Source of the DNA: Betaproteobacteria bacterium
Lineage (GTDB): Bacteria; Pseudomonadota; Gammaproteobacteria; Burkholderiales; Burkholderiaceae_C
Reading direction: 5' to 3'
Assembly (NCBI GenBank): GCA_009923895.1
Contig: RFSP01000039.1
Span: 1-11,128 of the forward strand
DNA length: 11,128 bases
Part shown: positions 1-7,180 of the stretch, in pieces
Numbering within the stretch: position 1 is the first letter of the stretch
How the letters are laid out: each line of letters opens with the position of its first letter
The notes under the pieces: generated by a model
What the model saw: the letters and a program-made list of their open reading frames with translations, nothing else
Database searches by the model: none
Told to the model about the DNA's origin: nothing
Translations under genes and position numbers: made by a program

Positions 1-231
1 GCCTTTGAAGACTTGGCCGTAACCGACCCCGCCGTCCAGCAGTGCTACCGCGTGTCTCCCGGGCCCGACTTTGTGCTGGTGGTGTGGGCCGCTGACATGG
101 CGCGCTACCAGGCAGTGGCTGAGCGGCTTTTCACGCAGCACGCCAACGTGCGCAATGTGCGGGCGTTTTTCAGCGTCAAGCGGGCCAAGTTTGAACCGGC
201 GGTGCCCCTCGGCATGGCCCCCGCCGGTTGA
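1..231 (+). CDS. Lrp/AsnC family transcriptional regulator, C-terminal part (5' end outside window)
   Basis: The frame is open from base 1 to a TGA at 229-231 and gives 76 residues. The pattern CYRVSPGPDFVLVV, then a DM..Y segment and FFSVKRAKFEPAVPL matches the C-terminal ligand-binding/oligomerisation (RAM) domain of Lrp/AsnC regulators. In this family the C-terminal alpha-beta domain builds the dimer or octamer and binds small effectors, often amino acids, while an N-terminal helix-turn-helix binds DNA. That N-terminal half lies before the window, so the effector and target genes cannot be judged. A TTG at 13-15 could be mistaken for a start, but the reading frame and homology continue upstream of it. 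The gene converges on rlmI with only 6 bases between the two stop codons. I am sure of the family and have no basis for a specific member. Confidence 0.85.
   Translation, partial: AFEDLAVTDPAVQQCYRVSPGPDFVLVVWAADMARYQAVAERLFTQHANVRNVRAFFSVKRAKFEPAVPLGMAPAG
194..229. terminator. Possible hairpin at the convergent Lrp/rlmI gene ends
   Basis: AACCGGCGG at 194-202 and CCGCCGGTT at 221-229 are perfect inverted repeats of 9 bases with an 18-base loop. They lie in the last codons of the Lrp-type gene and touch its stop codon. The placement between convergent genes fits a two-way transcription stop, but no T-run follows on either strand. It may instead be a chance product of GC-rich coding sequence. 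Confidence 0.3.
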
Positions 232-237
232 ACGTTC

Positions 238-1431
238 TCAAATCTTCAACAGCGCCAGGCCCTTGAGGTATTCACCTTCTGGAAAGACCATGGTGGTGGG
301 GTGATCAGGGGCGCCTTCCAAGCGCTGAAGAATGGCAGCATCCACATCGGCATCGGCCGCAGCCCCAGCGACGATTTTGTGAAACAGCTCAGCCCCGACC
401 CCGCCTGAGCAGCTGAAAGTCAGCAGCAGCCCTCCCGGCGCCAGCAGCTTGAAGGCCAGGCGGTTGATGTCTTTGTAAGCGCGCGCGGCCCGGTCGGCAT
501 GCGCCGCCGTGGGGGCGAATTTGGGCGGGTCCAGCACGATGGCATCAAAGGTGGCGCCGGCTGCGATCTGCTGACGCAAGAACTGATTGACATCGGCGTC
601 CAGCGCCGTGTGGTGCGTGGCGTCAAAGCCATTGAGCGCCAAGTGCGCACGGGCGCGCTCCAAAGCGGGCGCCGAGGAGTCCACGCTGGTCACATTGCGC
701 GCGCCGCCCGCCAGCGCTGCCACCGAAAAGCCACCGGTGTAGCAATAGCAGTTGAGCACCCGCTCGCACCCAAATTGGCGCACCCAACGGGCAAAGGCCG
801 CGCGGTTGTCACGCTGGTCCAGGTAAAAGCCGGTCTTATGACCTTCGGCAATGTCCACAGTCAGGCGCCAATCGTGCTCACGGATGGTGACCACCGCGTC
901 CGCAGGCGCCGCGTCACCGCCCCGCAGCCACCCGGTGCGCGGCGCCAGGCCCTCCAGGGCCCGGACGCCCGAGTCAGACCGTTCATACAAACGCTGCAAG
1001 CCGGTGGCGGCCAACAGGATATCGGCCAAGGCCTCACGCCAGCGTTCCATGCCCGCGGACAGGAACTGCGCCGACAAGGTGTCGCCATAACGGTCGACAA
1101 TCAGGCCCGGCAAGCCATCGGCTTCGCCATGCACCAGCCGCACACTGTCGCTGTGCACCGCCAGCCGCTCGCGAAACGCCACGGCCCGTGCGATACGGCG
1201 CTTGAAAAACGCGTGATCGACACGCTCGTTCTCTTCAAAGGTCCAGGCCCGCACGCGGATCTTGGAGCTGGGGCTGAAGGCGCCCCAGGCCAGAAAGCGG
1301 CCGTCGAAAGATTCCACACGCACGGTTTCGCCAGCGTCGGCTTTTCCCCGATCGATGCTGCCCTCAAAAATCCAAGGGTGATGTCGCAACAAGGAGCGCT
1401 CTTTGCCCTCGCGCAGTCGGATGATTTTCAT
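238..1431 (-). CDS. rlmI: Class I SAM-dependent rRNA (cytosine-C5) methyltransferase, RlmI type
   Basis: The product, 397 aa from this start, is close to the 396 aa of E. coli RlmI, which methylates C5 of cytosine 1962 in 23S rRNA using SAM. The domains are in the family order: an N-terminal PUA RNA-binding domain (about residues 1-75, beginning MKIIRLREGKERSLLRHHPW), a middle linking domain, the signature TGFYLDQRDNR at 200-210, a SAM-binding motif I (VLNCYCYTGGFS, 225-236), DPPKF at 301-305, and a Cys-containing TFSCSGG motif with Cys341, probably the catalytic cysteine. I chose ATG 1431 because the family starts at MKxIRL. A TTG at 1461 overlapping the xerC stop would add 10 residues that do not look conserved. 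It is the last gene of the minus-strand run, 26 bases after xerC, and is probably co-transcribed. The exact target base is inferred from the family. Confidence 0.9.
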   Translation of the reverse strand: MKIIRLREGKERSLLRHHPWIFEGSIDRGKADAGETVRVESFDGRFLAWGAFSPSSKIRVRAWTFEENERVDHAFFKRRIARAVAFRERLAVHSDSVRLVHGEADGLPGLIVDRYGDTLSAQFLSAGMERWREALADILLAATGLQRLYERSDSGVRALEGLAPRTGWLRGGDAAPADAVVTIREHDWRLTVDIAEGHKTGFYLDQRDNRAAFARWVRQFGCERVLNCYCYTGGFSVAALAGGARNVTSVDSSAPALERARAHLALNGFDATHHTALDADVNQFLRQQIAAGATFDAIVLDPPKFAPTAAHADRAARAYKDINRLAFKLLAPGGLLLTFSCSGGVGAELFHKIVAGAAADADVDAAILQRLEGAPDHPTTMVFPEGEYLKGLALLKI

Positions 1432-1457
1432 GACGATGGAATCTGCCTGAACATGGG

Positions 1458-2372
1458 TCAAGACTTGGGCTTGGCCCGTGGGTGTGCGGCGTCATACACC
1501 TTGGCCAGGTGCTGAAAATCCAGCTTGGTGTAGACCTGGGTGGTGGCAATATGGGCATGCCCCAGCAGCTCTTGCACCGCGCGCAAATCACCGCTGGACT
1601 GCAGCACGTGGCTGGCAAAGCTGTGGCGCAACATGTGGGGGTGAACATGCGTGGGCAAGCCCGCTTGAAGCGCCAAAGCCCGCAACCGAGAACGCACCTG
1701 GCTGGGGGTGAGTCGTGTGCCGCGGCGGCTGACGAACAGGGCCGGTTCATCTGCCTTGGCCATCAAGGGCCTCGCCTGGCACCACGCCAACAGGGCACTC
1801 AATGCCGGCGCCCCCACCGGCACGCTTCGGCGCTTGCTGCCTTTGCCCAAGACATGGGCAGTGGCATCTTGTACATCGACCCAACCCGCCGCGTCGCGTC
1901 CGGCCTGGGCGTCCAGCCCCACGAGTTCACCCACCCGCAATCCGCAGCCGTACAGAAGTTCCACGATGCAGTGGTCTCGCAATCGCAAGGTCTCATCCGC
2001 AGAGCCGCCTTCAAACGCGGCCAGCGCACCGGCTTGCTCCACCGACAAGGCTTTGGGCAAAGGTTTGGCCGCCTTGGGCGCTTTGATGCCATCCACCGGA
2101 TTGCTCGCGACCTGGCCCATGCGGCCCCACCATCGGTAAAGACCTCGCCACGCCGACAAGGCAATGGCCACACTGCGGGGGCCCAGGCCGCGGTCTCGCA
2201 GATGAGCGATCCATCGGCGGATGTGATGGGGCTGCACATCGCGCAAGGCCACCGGGTGCGCTTGGGCAAACACAAGCAGCGACTGCAATGCGTCTTGGTA
2301 CATGGCCACCGTGCGTGAGGCCAAACGCCGCTCCACCACCAAGTGCCGCAAATAGTCTTCGAACTCGGTCAC
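1458..2372 (-). CDS. xerC: Site-specific tyrosine recombinase XerC
   Basis: XerC acts with XerD at the chromosomal dif site to resolve chromosome dimers before division. The 304-aa product has an N-terminal SAM-like core-binding domain (about residues 3-90) and a C-terminal catalytic domain with every expected residue: Arg146 in GCGLRVGEL, Lys177 in LGKGSKRR, His246 and Arg249 in HPHMLRHSFASH, His272 in LLGHAHI and the nucleophile Tyr281 in TTQVYTKLD. Its place next to dapF and the DUF484 gene is the conserved XerC context of many proteobacteria and argues for XerC rather than XerD or a phage integrase. The start is a GTG without a clear Shine-Dalgarno, 59 bases after the DUF484 stop. No in-frame start lies just upstream, and the N-terminus EFEDYLRHLVVERRLA looks complete. 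A start a few codons further in is possible. Confidence 0.93.
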   Translation of the reverse strand: MTEFEDYLRHLVVERRLASRTVAMYQDALQSLLVFAQAHPVALRDVQPHHIRRWIAHLRDRGLGPRSVAIALSAWRGLYRWWGRMGQVASNPVDGIKAPKAAKPLPKALSVEQAGALAAFEGGSADETLRLRDHCIVELLYGCGLRVGELVGLDAQAGRDAAGWVDVQDATAHVLGKGSKRRSVPVGAPALSALLAWCQARPLMAKADEPALFVSRRGTRLTPSQVRSRLRALALQAGLPTHVHPHMLRHSFASHVLQSSGDLRAVQELLGHAHIATTQVYTKLDFQHLAKVYDAAHPRAKPKS

Positions 2373-2431
2373 GGCCGTGAAGGGAATTTGAACCGCGCGA
2401 GCCGATGGCCAAGCTTTTGCAAACGGATCAC

Positions 2432-3112
2432 TCAGTGGCGCAGTCGAGACAGGGCGGCGCTTGCAAGCTCGCCCAGCCGAGACAAGAACTCGGTACCCAT
2501 GTCAGCGCTGTACCGGGTGGGATCGGGCGAACCCAACACCAACAGACCAAAGACGCTTCCTGAGGCGTCGCGCAGTGGGATCATGGCCAACGATTGAATG
2601 CTGTGTGACTCTTCGAGCCAACGCGCGGCCTCAAAGCCGGTGTTCACGCCACAGTAAGGAGCGGTGAGTCCTGCGGCAAAGCCGCGAACCTCTTCTCCCA
2701 CTTCACGCGCAAACGACTCGCCAGAAAACGCTCGGCTCACATCCCAGACCCGAAGCGCTGCTTGAGGAATCATGAACTCGTGCTGGAGTTGTGAGGTGAG
2801 CGCGGCGGGCAACGCCGCCGCGTCTTGGGTGCGCAACATCGAGCGCATGCAACGGTCCAAGCGATCCGAGAGCGTCACGTTTTCTTGACCATGACGGATC
2901 ATGTCCACGATGCGGTGCTCCAGCCCTTTGATGCGCTCGCGCAGCATCTGCATTTGGCGCTCTTGCAGTGACACCGCTCGCTGCCCATGGGGGCTCGTCA
3001 ATTGAATGGTGCTCAGCAGCTCGGCATGGCGCTCAAAGAAGGCCGGGTTGTGGGCGAGATAGTCGGCAATGTCCTGCTCGGTGATGCCTTGCGTACCCAA
3101 TCCGTTGCTCAC
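2432..3112 (-). CDS. DUF484 family protein (GAF-like)
   Basis: The 226-aa product shows the DUF484 signature near its start, [20 protein letters not shown] (residues 14-33). A heptad-like helical stretch follows (about 48-75, [19 protein letters not shown]), which may form a coiled coil, and then a GAF-like domain ending in SLAMIPL...[22 protein letters not shown] (174-210). The family is widespread between dapF and xerC in proteobacteria. Its biochemical role is not established and I see no catalytic motif. No signal peptide or membrane segment is visible, so it is probably cytoplasmic. It starts at a GTG whose bases overlap the dapF stop (GTGA). A GGGGAG sequence about 8 bases before it, inside the end of dapF, is a convincing ribosome site, so translational coupling to dapF is likely. 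Confidence 0.88.
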   Translation of the reverse strand: MSNGLGTQGITEQDIADYLAHNPAFFERHAELLSTIQLTSPHGQRAVSLQERQMQMLRERIKGLEHRIVDMIRHGQENVTLSDRLDRCMRSMLRTQDAAALPAALTSQLQHEFMIPQAALRVWDVSRAFSGESFAREVGEEVRGFAAGLTAPYCGVNTGFEAARWLEESHSIQSLAMIPLRDASGSVFGLLVLGSPDPTRYSADMGTEFLSRLGELASAALSRLRH

Positions 3113-3945
3113 AGTTCAATCTCCCCTTCAAATACGGTTTGCGCCGGGCCTGTCATCAGCACCGACGCGGCGGCCCACTCGATGGTCAACAAGCCCCCGC
3201 GCGCGTGCACGTCCACGCGGGGCTGCAACCATCCCTTTTGAATGCCCACAACCACGGCGGCACACGCCCCTGTGCCGCAGGCCAAAGTTTCGCCGGCCCC
3301 GCGCTCATAGACGCGCAACCGGACCTCGTGAGGCGACATCACCTGCATGAAGCCCACGTTCACCCGCTGGGCAAAGCGCGGATGTGATTCGATCCAAGGG
3401 CCCAGCTTGTCCACCGGTGCCGTGTCGACATCATCAACGCGCAGTACGGCCTGGGGGTTGCCCATGGAGACCACCGAGACCCAGACCTCGCCCAAGTCCG
3501 GGTGAACCAAGGGCCAGGCGTCCTGCAGGGTCTGCAGCCCCTGCCCATCAAAGGGAATGTGGTCGAGCCGAAAGTCAGGGGGCCCCATGTCCACGGTGAC
3601 CCGGCCGTCGGATTGCCAAATCAGCTCGAGGATGCGGTTCATGGTCTGCACGCGCACGCGTGTCTTGGCGGTGAGTCCGCGCTCGCGGACGTACCGCAAA
3701 AAGCAGCGAGCCCCGTTTCCGCAATGTTCGACCTCATCGCCACTGTTGTTGAAAATCCGGTAACCAAAATCCACGCCGGGGCCGGGCGAACGCTCCACCA
3801 CCAAGATTTGATCGGCCCCCACGCCAAAACGCCGGTCCCCCAAGCGCCGCGCCAACTCGGGCGAGACCGTCACGGGCGCGGTGGTGGCATCGAGGACGAC
3901 AAAGTCGTTGCCCGCGCCTTGCATTTTGGTGAACCGCAGCTTCAT
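3109..3945 (-). CDS. dapF: Diaminopimelate epimerase
   Basis: DapF converts LL- to meso-diaminopimelate in the cytoplasm, the precursor of lysine and of the peptidoglycan cross-link. From this ATG the product is 278 aa, near the 274 aa of E. coli DapF. It begins with the family start [15 protein letters not shown]. The two catalytic cysteines are present: Cys75 in the segment [16 protein letters not shown] and Cys223 in [15 protein letters not shown]. The two-lobed, cofactor-independent fold is implied by these paired motifs. The open frame reaches back to an ATG at 4002, but those 19 extra residues are outside the conserved region and would abut the acyltransferase stop. The 57-base gap to the acyltransferase shows no clear Shine-Dalgarno. 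The 3' end overlaps the DUF484 gene by 4 bases. Confidence 0.96.
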   Translation of the reverse strand: MKLRFTKMQGAGNDFVVLDATTAPVTVSPELARRLGDRRFGVGADQILVVERSPGPGVDFGYRIFNNSGDEVEHCGNGARCFLRYVRERGLTAKTRVRVQTMNRILELIWQSDGRVTVDMGPPDFRLDHIPFDGQGLQTLQDAWPLVHPDLGEVWVSVVSMGNPQAVLRVDDVDTAPVDKLGPWIESHPRFAQRVNVGFMQVMSPHEVRLRVYERGAGETLACGTGACAAVVVGIQKGWLQPRVDVHARGGLLTIEWAAASVLMTGPAQTVFEGEIEL

Positions 3946-4002
3946 GAGTCGGTGATTATCCGCTGCCCGAACTCCCTTTGAGAGTCCATTTTTAGGGTCC
4001 AT

Positions 4003-4890
4003 TCAAGGCCCATACACCGAGGCTTCGCCCACCGGACGGGTCTTGAAGCGCTTGTGCACCCAAAGGTACTGGGCCGGGTCTCGCAGGATTTGCGCTTCGA
4101 TGAAGGCATTCATCCGGGCCGTGTCTGCCTGAGCATCGTCGGTGGGCCAATCGGTCCAAGGGTCGAGAAAGCGCACCCGCCAGCCTTGTCCTTTGGGCAA
4201 CATGTCCACCACCACAGGTTGCACCACCATGTCCCAAGCGCGCGCCATGCGCGACGGCGCCAGAAGGGTCGCCGCAGGCACGCCAAAAAATGGCACAAAG
4301 GCGGCGTCTTTTTCTCCAAAGTCTTGGTCGGGCATGTTGAAAAAGGGGTGGCCGTCTTTGATGCGCTTCATCAAGTGTCGAATGCTCACACCCCGAGGCA
4401 GCGCCTCTCCACGCCCAAATCGCAAACGGCCTTGCTTGAGCACCCGATCAAAGTAAGGGCTGCGCTGCGGCTGATAGATGTCGACGCCCACCTTGCTTTG
4501 AAACAGCTGGACAGCCACGCCAGCCACCTCCAAGCCCAAGAAGTGGGGGACCAGCCACATCACGGGCCGCTCGCTGCGTTCGGCCAAATGAACGTCGCCT
4601 TCCACATGAATGAGCGAACGAACGCGCTCCACGGGCGCATACCAAAGCAAGGCCCGCTCAACCAGGCTGCGTCCCAGAAGGGCAAAGTGTTCCCTCACCA
4701 AGTCGGCGCGGGCACTGGGTGGCATTGCAGGAAAACACAGCTCGAGATTGCGCAGCGCAATGCGGCGGCGGCGGTGGCCAAACCGGTGCAGCACAGCGCC
4801 AAAGCCCCGCCCCACCGTCACCAGGGCGGGCATGGGCAGATGCTGCAAGAGTCGCAGCACAGCCACCAGGAGGCGGGGTCCGATTTCCAT
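4003..4890 (-). CDS. LpxL/HtrB-family lipid A biosynthesis acyltransferase (second of tandem pair)
   Basis: This is a lysophospholipid acyltransferase-superfamily protein that is likely to add a secondary acyl chain to lipid A precursors at the inner membrane. The 295-aa product carries the catalytic HX4E motif (His116 and Glu121 in VPHFLGLEVAG). It also has PDQDFGEKDAAFVPFFGVPA (187-206), typical of LpxL proteins, RLRFG at 155-159, and a C-terminal DPAQYLWVHKRFKTRP segment. The first 30 or so residues form a mildly hydrophobic helix that could anchor it to the membrane. The frame opens at 4977, inside the upstream acyltransferase gene. I prefer ATG 4890 because it begins MEIGPRLLVAVLRLL and leaves a 26-base gap. 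No strong ribosome site is visible, so reinitiation after the upstream gene is possible. Which acyl position and chain it uses cannot be read from sequence. Confidence 0.88.
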   Translation of the reverse strand: MEIGPRLLVAVLRLLQHLPMPALVTVGRGFGAVLHRFGHRRRRIALRNLELCFPAMPPSARADLVREHFALLGRSLVERALLWYAPVERVRSLIHVEGDVHLAERSERPVMWLVPHFLGLEVAGVAVQLFQSKVGVDIYQPQRSPYFDRVLKQGRLRFGRGEALPRGVSIRHLMKRIKDGHPFFNMPDQDFGEKDAAFVPFFGVPAATLLAPSRMARAWDMVVQPVVVDMLPKGQGWRVRFLDPWTDWPTDDAQADTARMNAFIEAQILRDPAQYLWVHKRFKTRPVGEASVYGP

Positions 4891-4916
4891 GAAGTCGTAA
4901 TGCGGTTGTGGGGCTC

Positions 4917-5786
4917 TCAAGGCACGCCGCGCGGCGTTTTGTAACGGTGATAGCCCCAAAGGTATTGCGAGGGGCATTGCAAAATCAGGGCTTCCATGGA
5001 CCGGTTCACGGCCAAGGCGCAGGCCTCGTCGTCCACAGCACTTTCAGAGCCTTCGCCCACGTGCGGAAGCGGGTGCGCCATGGCAGACACCCGCACCACA
5101 TAGCCTCGGCCTTGGGGCAGGCGCTCGCACCACAGGCACAGCACAGCGGCGCCGGTTTGGCGCACCATGCGGGCGGCCAAAGTCATGGTGTAGGCCGGCT
5201 TTCCAAAAAAGGGGCTCCACACCCCTTGGCCCTCGGGCGGCACCTGGTCGGGCAAGAGCCCCAGCGTCTCGCCGCGCTTGAGGGCACGAAGCAGCTGCCG
5301 CACACCCGCCAACGTGGCCGGCGCGGTGGCCAGGTGAGGACGCGCGCGCGCGCCGTCTTCCCATTGGCGCAGCCAAGGTTGGCGGGCCGGGCGATACAGC
5401 ACCGTCATGGGCTGCCGAGGGCCAAACGTCTGCGCGTAGGCCTGCCCCGCCACCTCAAAACTCCCCAGGTGGGGGGTCAGCAAGACCAGCCCGCGGCCCG
5501 CCTCGATGGCCTGATCGATCAGCTGCGCCCCCTCCCATCGAACCGGGTCCGCAATGGGCTGATCCGCGGGCCTGGACCACAGCCGGGGGATCTCCAGAAT
5601 GAGGCGGCCTGCCTCGGCCACGCTGGCTCGCCGGTCTCGCACCGACACACCCGCCACGTGGGCGTTTTGCGTCAGACGGCGCCGGTAGCTGGGCGACAAG
5701 GCCCAGGTGCACCAGCCCGCCACGCCGCCCCAGAGGTGCAAAAACCTCAGGCTTCGGTGTGACAACCAACGAATGAGCGCCAACAT
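4917..5786 (-). CDS. LpxL/HtrB-family lipid A biosynthesis acyltransferase (first of tandem pair)
   Basis: The 289-aa product is a diverged paralogue of the acyltransferase just downstream. It keeps the HX4E motif (His106 and Glu111 in LTPHLGSFEVAG). It has an Arg-rich substrate region YRPARQPWLRQWEDGAR (131-147), a PDQVPPEGQGVWSPFFGKPA block (179-198), and the closing CPSQYLWGYHRYKTPRG. The N-terminus (residues 5-31) is hydrophobic and probably anchors it at the cytoplasmic face of the inner membrane. Where the paralogue reads PDQDFGEKDAAFVPFFG, this one reads PDQVPPEGQGVWSPFFG, so the two probably differ in acyl donor or lipid acceptor. It is the first gene of the minus-strand run. Its ATG is only 7 bases from the TATAAT box that serves metK on the other strand, so its own promoter must overlap that region or its leader must be very short. 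Confidence 0.88.
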   Translation of the reverse strand: MLALIRWLSHRSLRFLHLWGGVAGWCTWALSPSYRRRLTQNAHVAGVSVRDRRASVAEAGRLILEIPRLWSRPADQPIADPVRWEGAQLIDQAIEAGRGLVLLTPHLGSFEVAGQAYAQTFGPRQPMTVLYRPARQPWLRQWEDGARARPHLATAPATLAGVRQLLRALKRGETLGLLPDQVPPEGQGVWSPFFGKPAYTMTLAARMVRQTGAAVLCLWCERLPQGRGYVVRVSAMAHPLPHVGEGSESAVDDEACALAVNRSMEALILQCPSQYLWGYHRYKTPRGVP

Positions 5787-5793
5787 TTGTTTC

Positions 5794-5799
5794 TATAAT
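5794..5799 (+). promoter_or_regulatory. Probable -10 box of the metK promoter
   Basis: TATAAT is a perfect sigma-70 -10 hexamer, 141 bases before the metK start and in the right orientation. At 16 to 18 bases upstream I find no good -35 (for example GAATGA at 5771-5776), and there is no TGn extension, so activator help or a weak promoter is possible. Transcription would start near 5805-5807. On the opposite strand TATAGA (5798-5793), with TTTAAC 17 bases before it, is a weak candidate promoter for the acyltransferase gene that would give a nearly leaderless message. Confidence 0.5.
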
Positions 5800-5806
5800 G
5801 CGTGCT

Positions 5807-5930
5807 ATCGCCGAGTTAAAGACAACTTGCGGGGCGATGAGGGTGGCCCGCCATCCACTAAATCCGCTAAAGCGTCGCCGCTTGCCAGGTCATCCCTGAA
5901 CGGCTACGCCGATTCAACCTCAACCTGGAG
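5807..5930 (+). promoter_or_regulatory. Structured 5' leader of metK, candidate cis-regulatory RNA
   Basis: The leader holds several complementary segments. GGGTGG (5841-5846) pairs with CCATCC (5851-5856) around a CCCG loop, and CGC (5865-5867) pairs with GCG (5872-5874). GGCGA (5833-5837) pairs with TCGCC (5875-5879) and would close these two into a three-way junction. ATCGCC (5807-5812) can instead pair with GGCGAT (5833-5838), so the two outer stems exclude each other. Near the gene, CCAGGT (5885-5890) pairs with ACCTGG (5923-5928), which includes part of the GGAG ribosome site, and it encloses a CGGC/GCCG hairpin (5901-5904, 5908-5911). The layout resembles a translational switch. It is not a SAM-sensing class I recognise, and conservation is unknown. 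Confidence 0.4.
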
Positions 5931-5939
5931 TTCTCTCAA

Positions 5940-7118
5940 GTGGCTAACGATTATCTCTTCACCTCCGAGTCGGTCTCTGAAGGCCATCCGGACAAGGTCG
6001 CCGACCAAATTTCCGACGCCATCTTGGACGCGATCTTTGCGCAAGATCCGCGTTCACGCGTCGCTGCCGAAACCCTGTGCAACACCGGCCTCGTGGTACT
6101 GGCGGGTGAAATCACCACCAACGCCCAGGTGGACTACATCCAAGTCGCGCGCGACACCATCAAGCGCATCGGCTACGACAACACCGACTACGGCATTGAC
6201 TACAAAGGCTGCGCGGTCATGGTGTGCTATGACAAGCAAAGCAATGACATCGCCCAGGGCGTGGACCACGCGAGCGACGACCACCTGAACACTGGCGCCG
6301 GTGACCAGGGCCTCATGTTCGGCTACGCCTGCGATGAGACGCCCGAACTCATGCCCGCGCCCATCTACTACGCCCACCGCCTGGTGGAGCGTCAGGCGCA
6401 GCTGCGCAAGGACGGCCGCATGCCCTACCTGCGCCCCGACGCCAAGAGCCAGGTGACCATGCGCTATGTCGATGGCAAGCCCCACAGCATCGACACCGTG
6501 GTGCTGTCGAGCCAGCACGCCCCCGAGTGGAGCCTGGGCTCGAAGATGAAGCCCGAATTTGTCGAAGCCGTGGTCGAAGAGATCATCAAGCCGGTGCTGC
6601 CCAAAGAGTGGCTCAAGGACACGAAGTACCTGGTCAACCCGACCGGTCGTTTCGTCATTGGCGGCCCGCAAGGCGACTGCGGCCTGACCGGCCGCAAAAT
6701 CATCGTCGACACCTACGGCGGTGCCTGCCCTCACGGCGGTGGCGCGTTTTCGGGCAAAGACCCCTCCAAGGTGGACCGCTCGGCCGCCTATGCCGCGCGC
6801 TACGTGGCCAAGAACGTGGTCGCTGCCGGCCTGGCCAAGCAATGCCAGATCCAAGTGGCCTACGCCATTGGTGTGGCCCGTCCCATGAACGTGACGGTCT
6901 ACACCGAAGGCACAGGCGTCATTTCGGACGACAAGATTGCTGCGCTCATCAACGAGCACTTTGACCTGCGTCCCAAGGGCATCATCCAGATGCTCGACCT
7001 GCTGCGCCCCATCTACAGCAAGACCGCCGCTTACGGCCACTTCGGACGCGAAGAGCCCGAGTTCACCTGGGAAAGAACCGACAAAGCCGCCGCGTTGCGT
7101 GCGGCTGCAGGCCTGTAA
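5940..7118 (+). CDS. metK: S-adenosylmethionine synthase (methionine adenosyltransferase)
   Basis: MetK makes SAM from methionine and ATP in the cytoplasm, releasing phosphate and pyrophosphate; it works as a tetramer and needs Mg2+ and K+. The 392-aa product has the family length and motifs: [18 protein letters not shown] (13-30) with the ATP-contacting His16, GEITT (56-60), the signature [12 protein letters not shown] (119-130), the flexible-loop region, and the phosphate-binding [19 protein letters not shown] (266-284). The start is GTG, set by GGAG at 5927-5930, nine bases upstream. No other start fits the conserved N-terminus [19 protein letters not shown]. The gene is read divergently from the acyltransferase run, behind a TATAAT box and a leader with alternative stems. 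It is probably a single-gene transcript, because a hairpin and a convergent gene follow. Confidence 0.98.
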   Translation: MANDYLFTSESVSEGHPDKVADQISDAILDAIFAQDPRSRVAAETLCNTGLVVLAGEITTNAQVDYIQVARDTIKRIGYDNTDYGIDYKGCAVMVCYDKQSNDIAQGVDHASDDHLNTGAGDQGLMFGYACDETPELMPAPIYYAHRLVERQAQLRKDGRMPYLRPDAKSQVTMRYVDGKPHSIDTVVLSSQHAPEWSLGSKMKPEFVEAVVEEIIKPVLPKEWLKDTKYLVNPTGRFVIGGPQGDCGLTGRKIIVDTYGGACPHGGGAFSGKDPSKVDRSAAYAARYVAKNVVAAGLAKQCQIQVAYAIGVARPMNVTVYTEGTGVISDDKIAALINEHFDLRPKGIIQMLDLLRPIYSKTAAYGHFGREEPEFTWERTDKAAALRAAAGL

Positions 7119-7123
7119 AGCCC

Positions 7124-7138
7124 CCGCGCAAAGCGCGG
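7124..7138. repeat. Short GC-rich inverted repeat after metK
   Basis: CCGCGC (7124-7129) and GCGCGG (7133-7138) flank an AAA triloop, starting 6 bases after the metK stop. No T-run follows. It may protect the metK mRNA end or help termination together with the larger hairpin at 7149-7177. Confidence 0.45.
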
Positions 7139-7148
7139 TGTGGCGCAA

Positions 7149-7177
7149 GGGGTCCGCACGCCTGGATTGCGGACCCC
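7149..7177. terminator. Probable bidirectional terminator between metK and the convergent MBL-fold gene
   Basis: GGGGTCCGCA (7149-7158) and TGCGGACCCC (7168-7177) form a perfect 10-bp stem with a 9-base loop. The hairpin lies 30 bases after the metK stop and 3 bases from the stop of the convergent hydrolase gene. The stem is strong, but there is no clear T-run on either strand. It could therefore be an imperfect intrinsic terminator or a barrier to 3' degradation. Confidence 0.6.
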
Positions 7178-7180
7178 GGT

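Noticed and set aside
499..1515. Long plus-strand open frame (338 codons) opposite rlmI
   Set aside because: It is antisense to a protein with clear family motifs, shows no recognisable domain, and has the Arg/Ala/Gln-rich make-up of a GC-driven shadow frame.
3969..3987. Weak hairpin on the minus strand between the acyltransferase gene and dapF
   Set aside because: Only six pairs, one a wobble pair, with no T-run; not enough for a terminator or regulatory call.
3946..4002. N-terminal extension of dapF from ATG 4002
   Set aside because: The conserved DapF start is [15 protein letters not shown] at 3945; the 19 extra residues lie outside the conserved family region.
4054..4944. Long plus-strand open frame (296 codons) opposite the second acyltransferase gene
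   Set aside because: Antisense shadow of a gene with intact HX4E and PDQDFG motifs; no protein-like features of its own.
4908..5762. Long plus-strand open frame (284 codons) opposite the first acyltransferase gene
   Set aside because: Antisense shadow in GC-rich coding sequence, with no domain or ribosome site.
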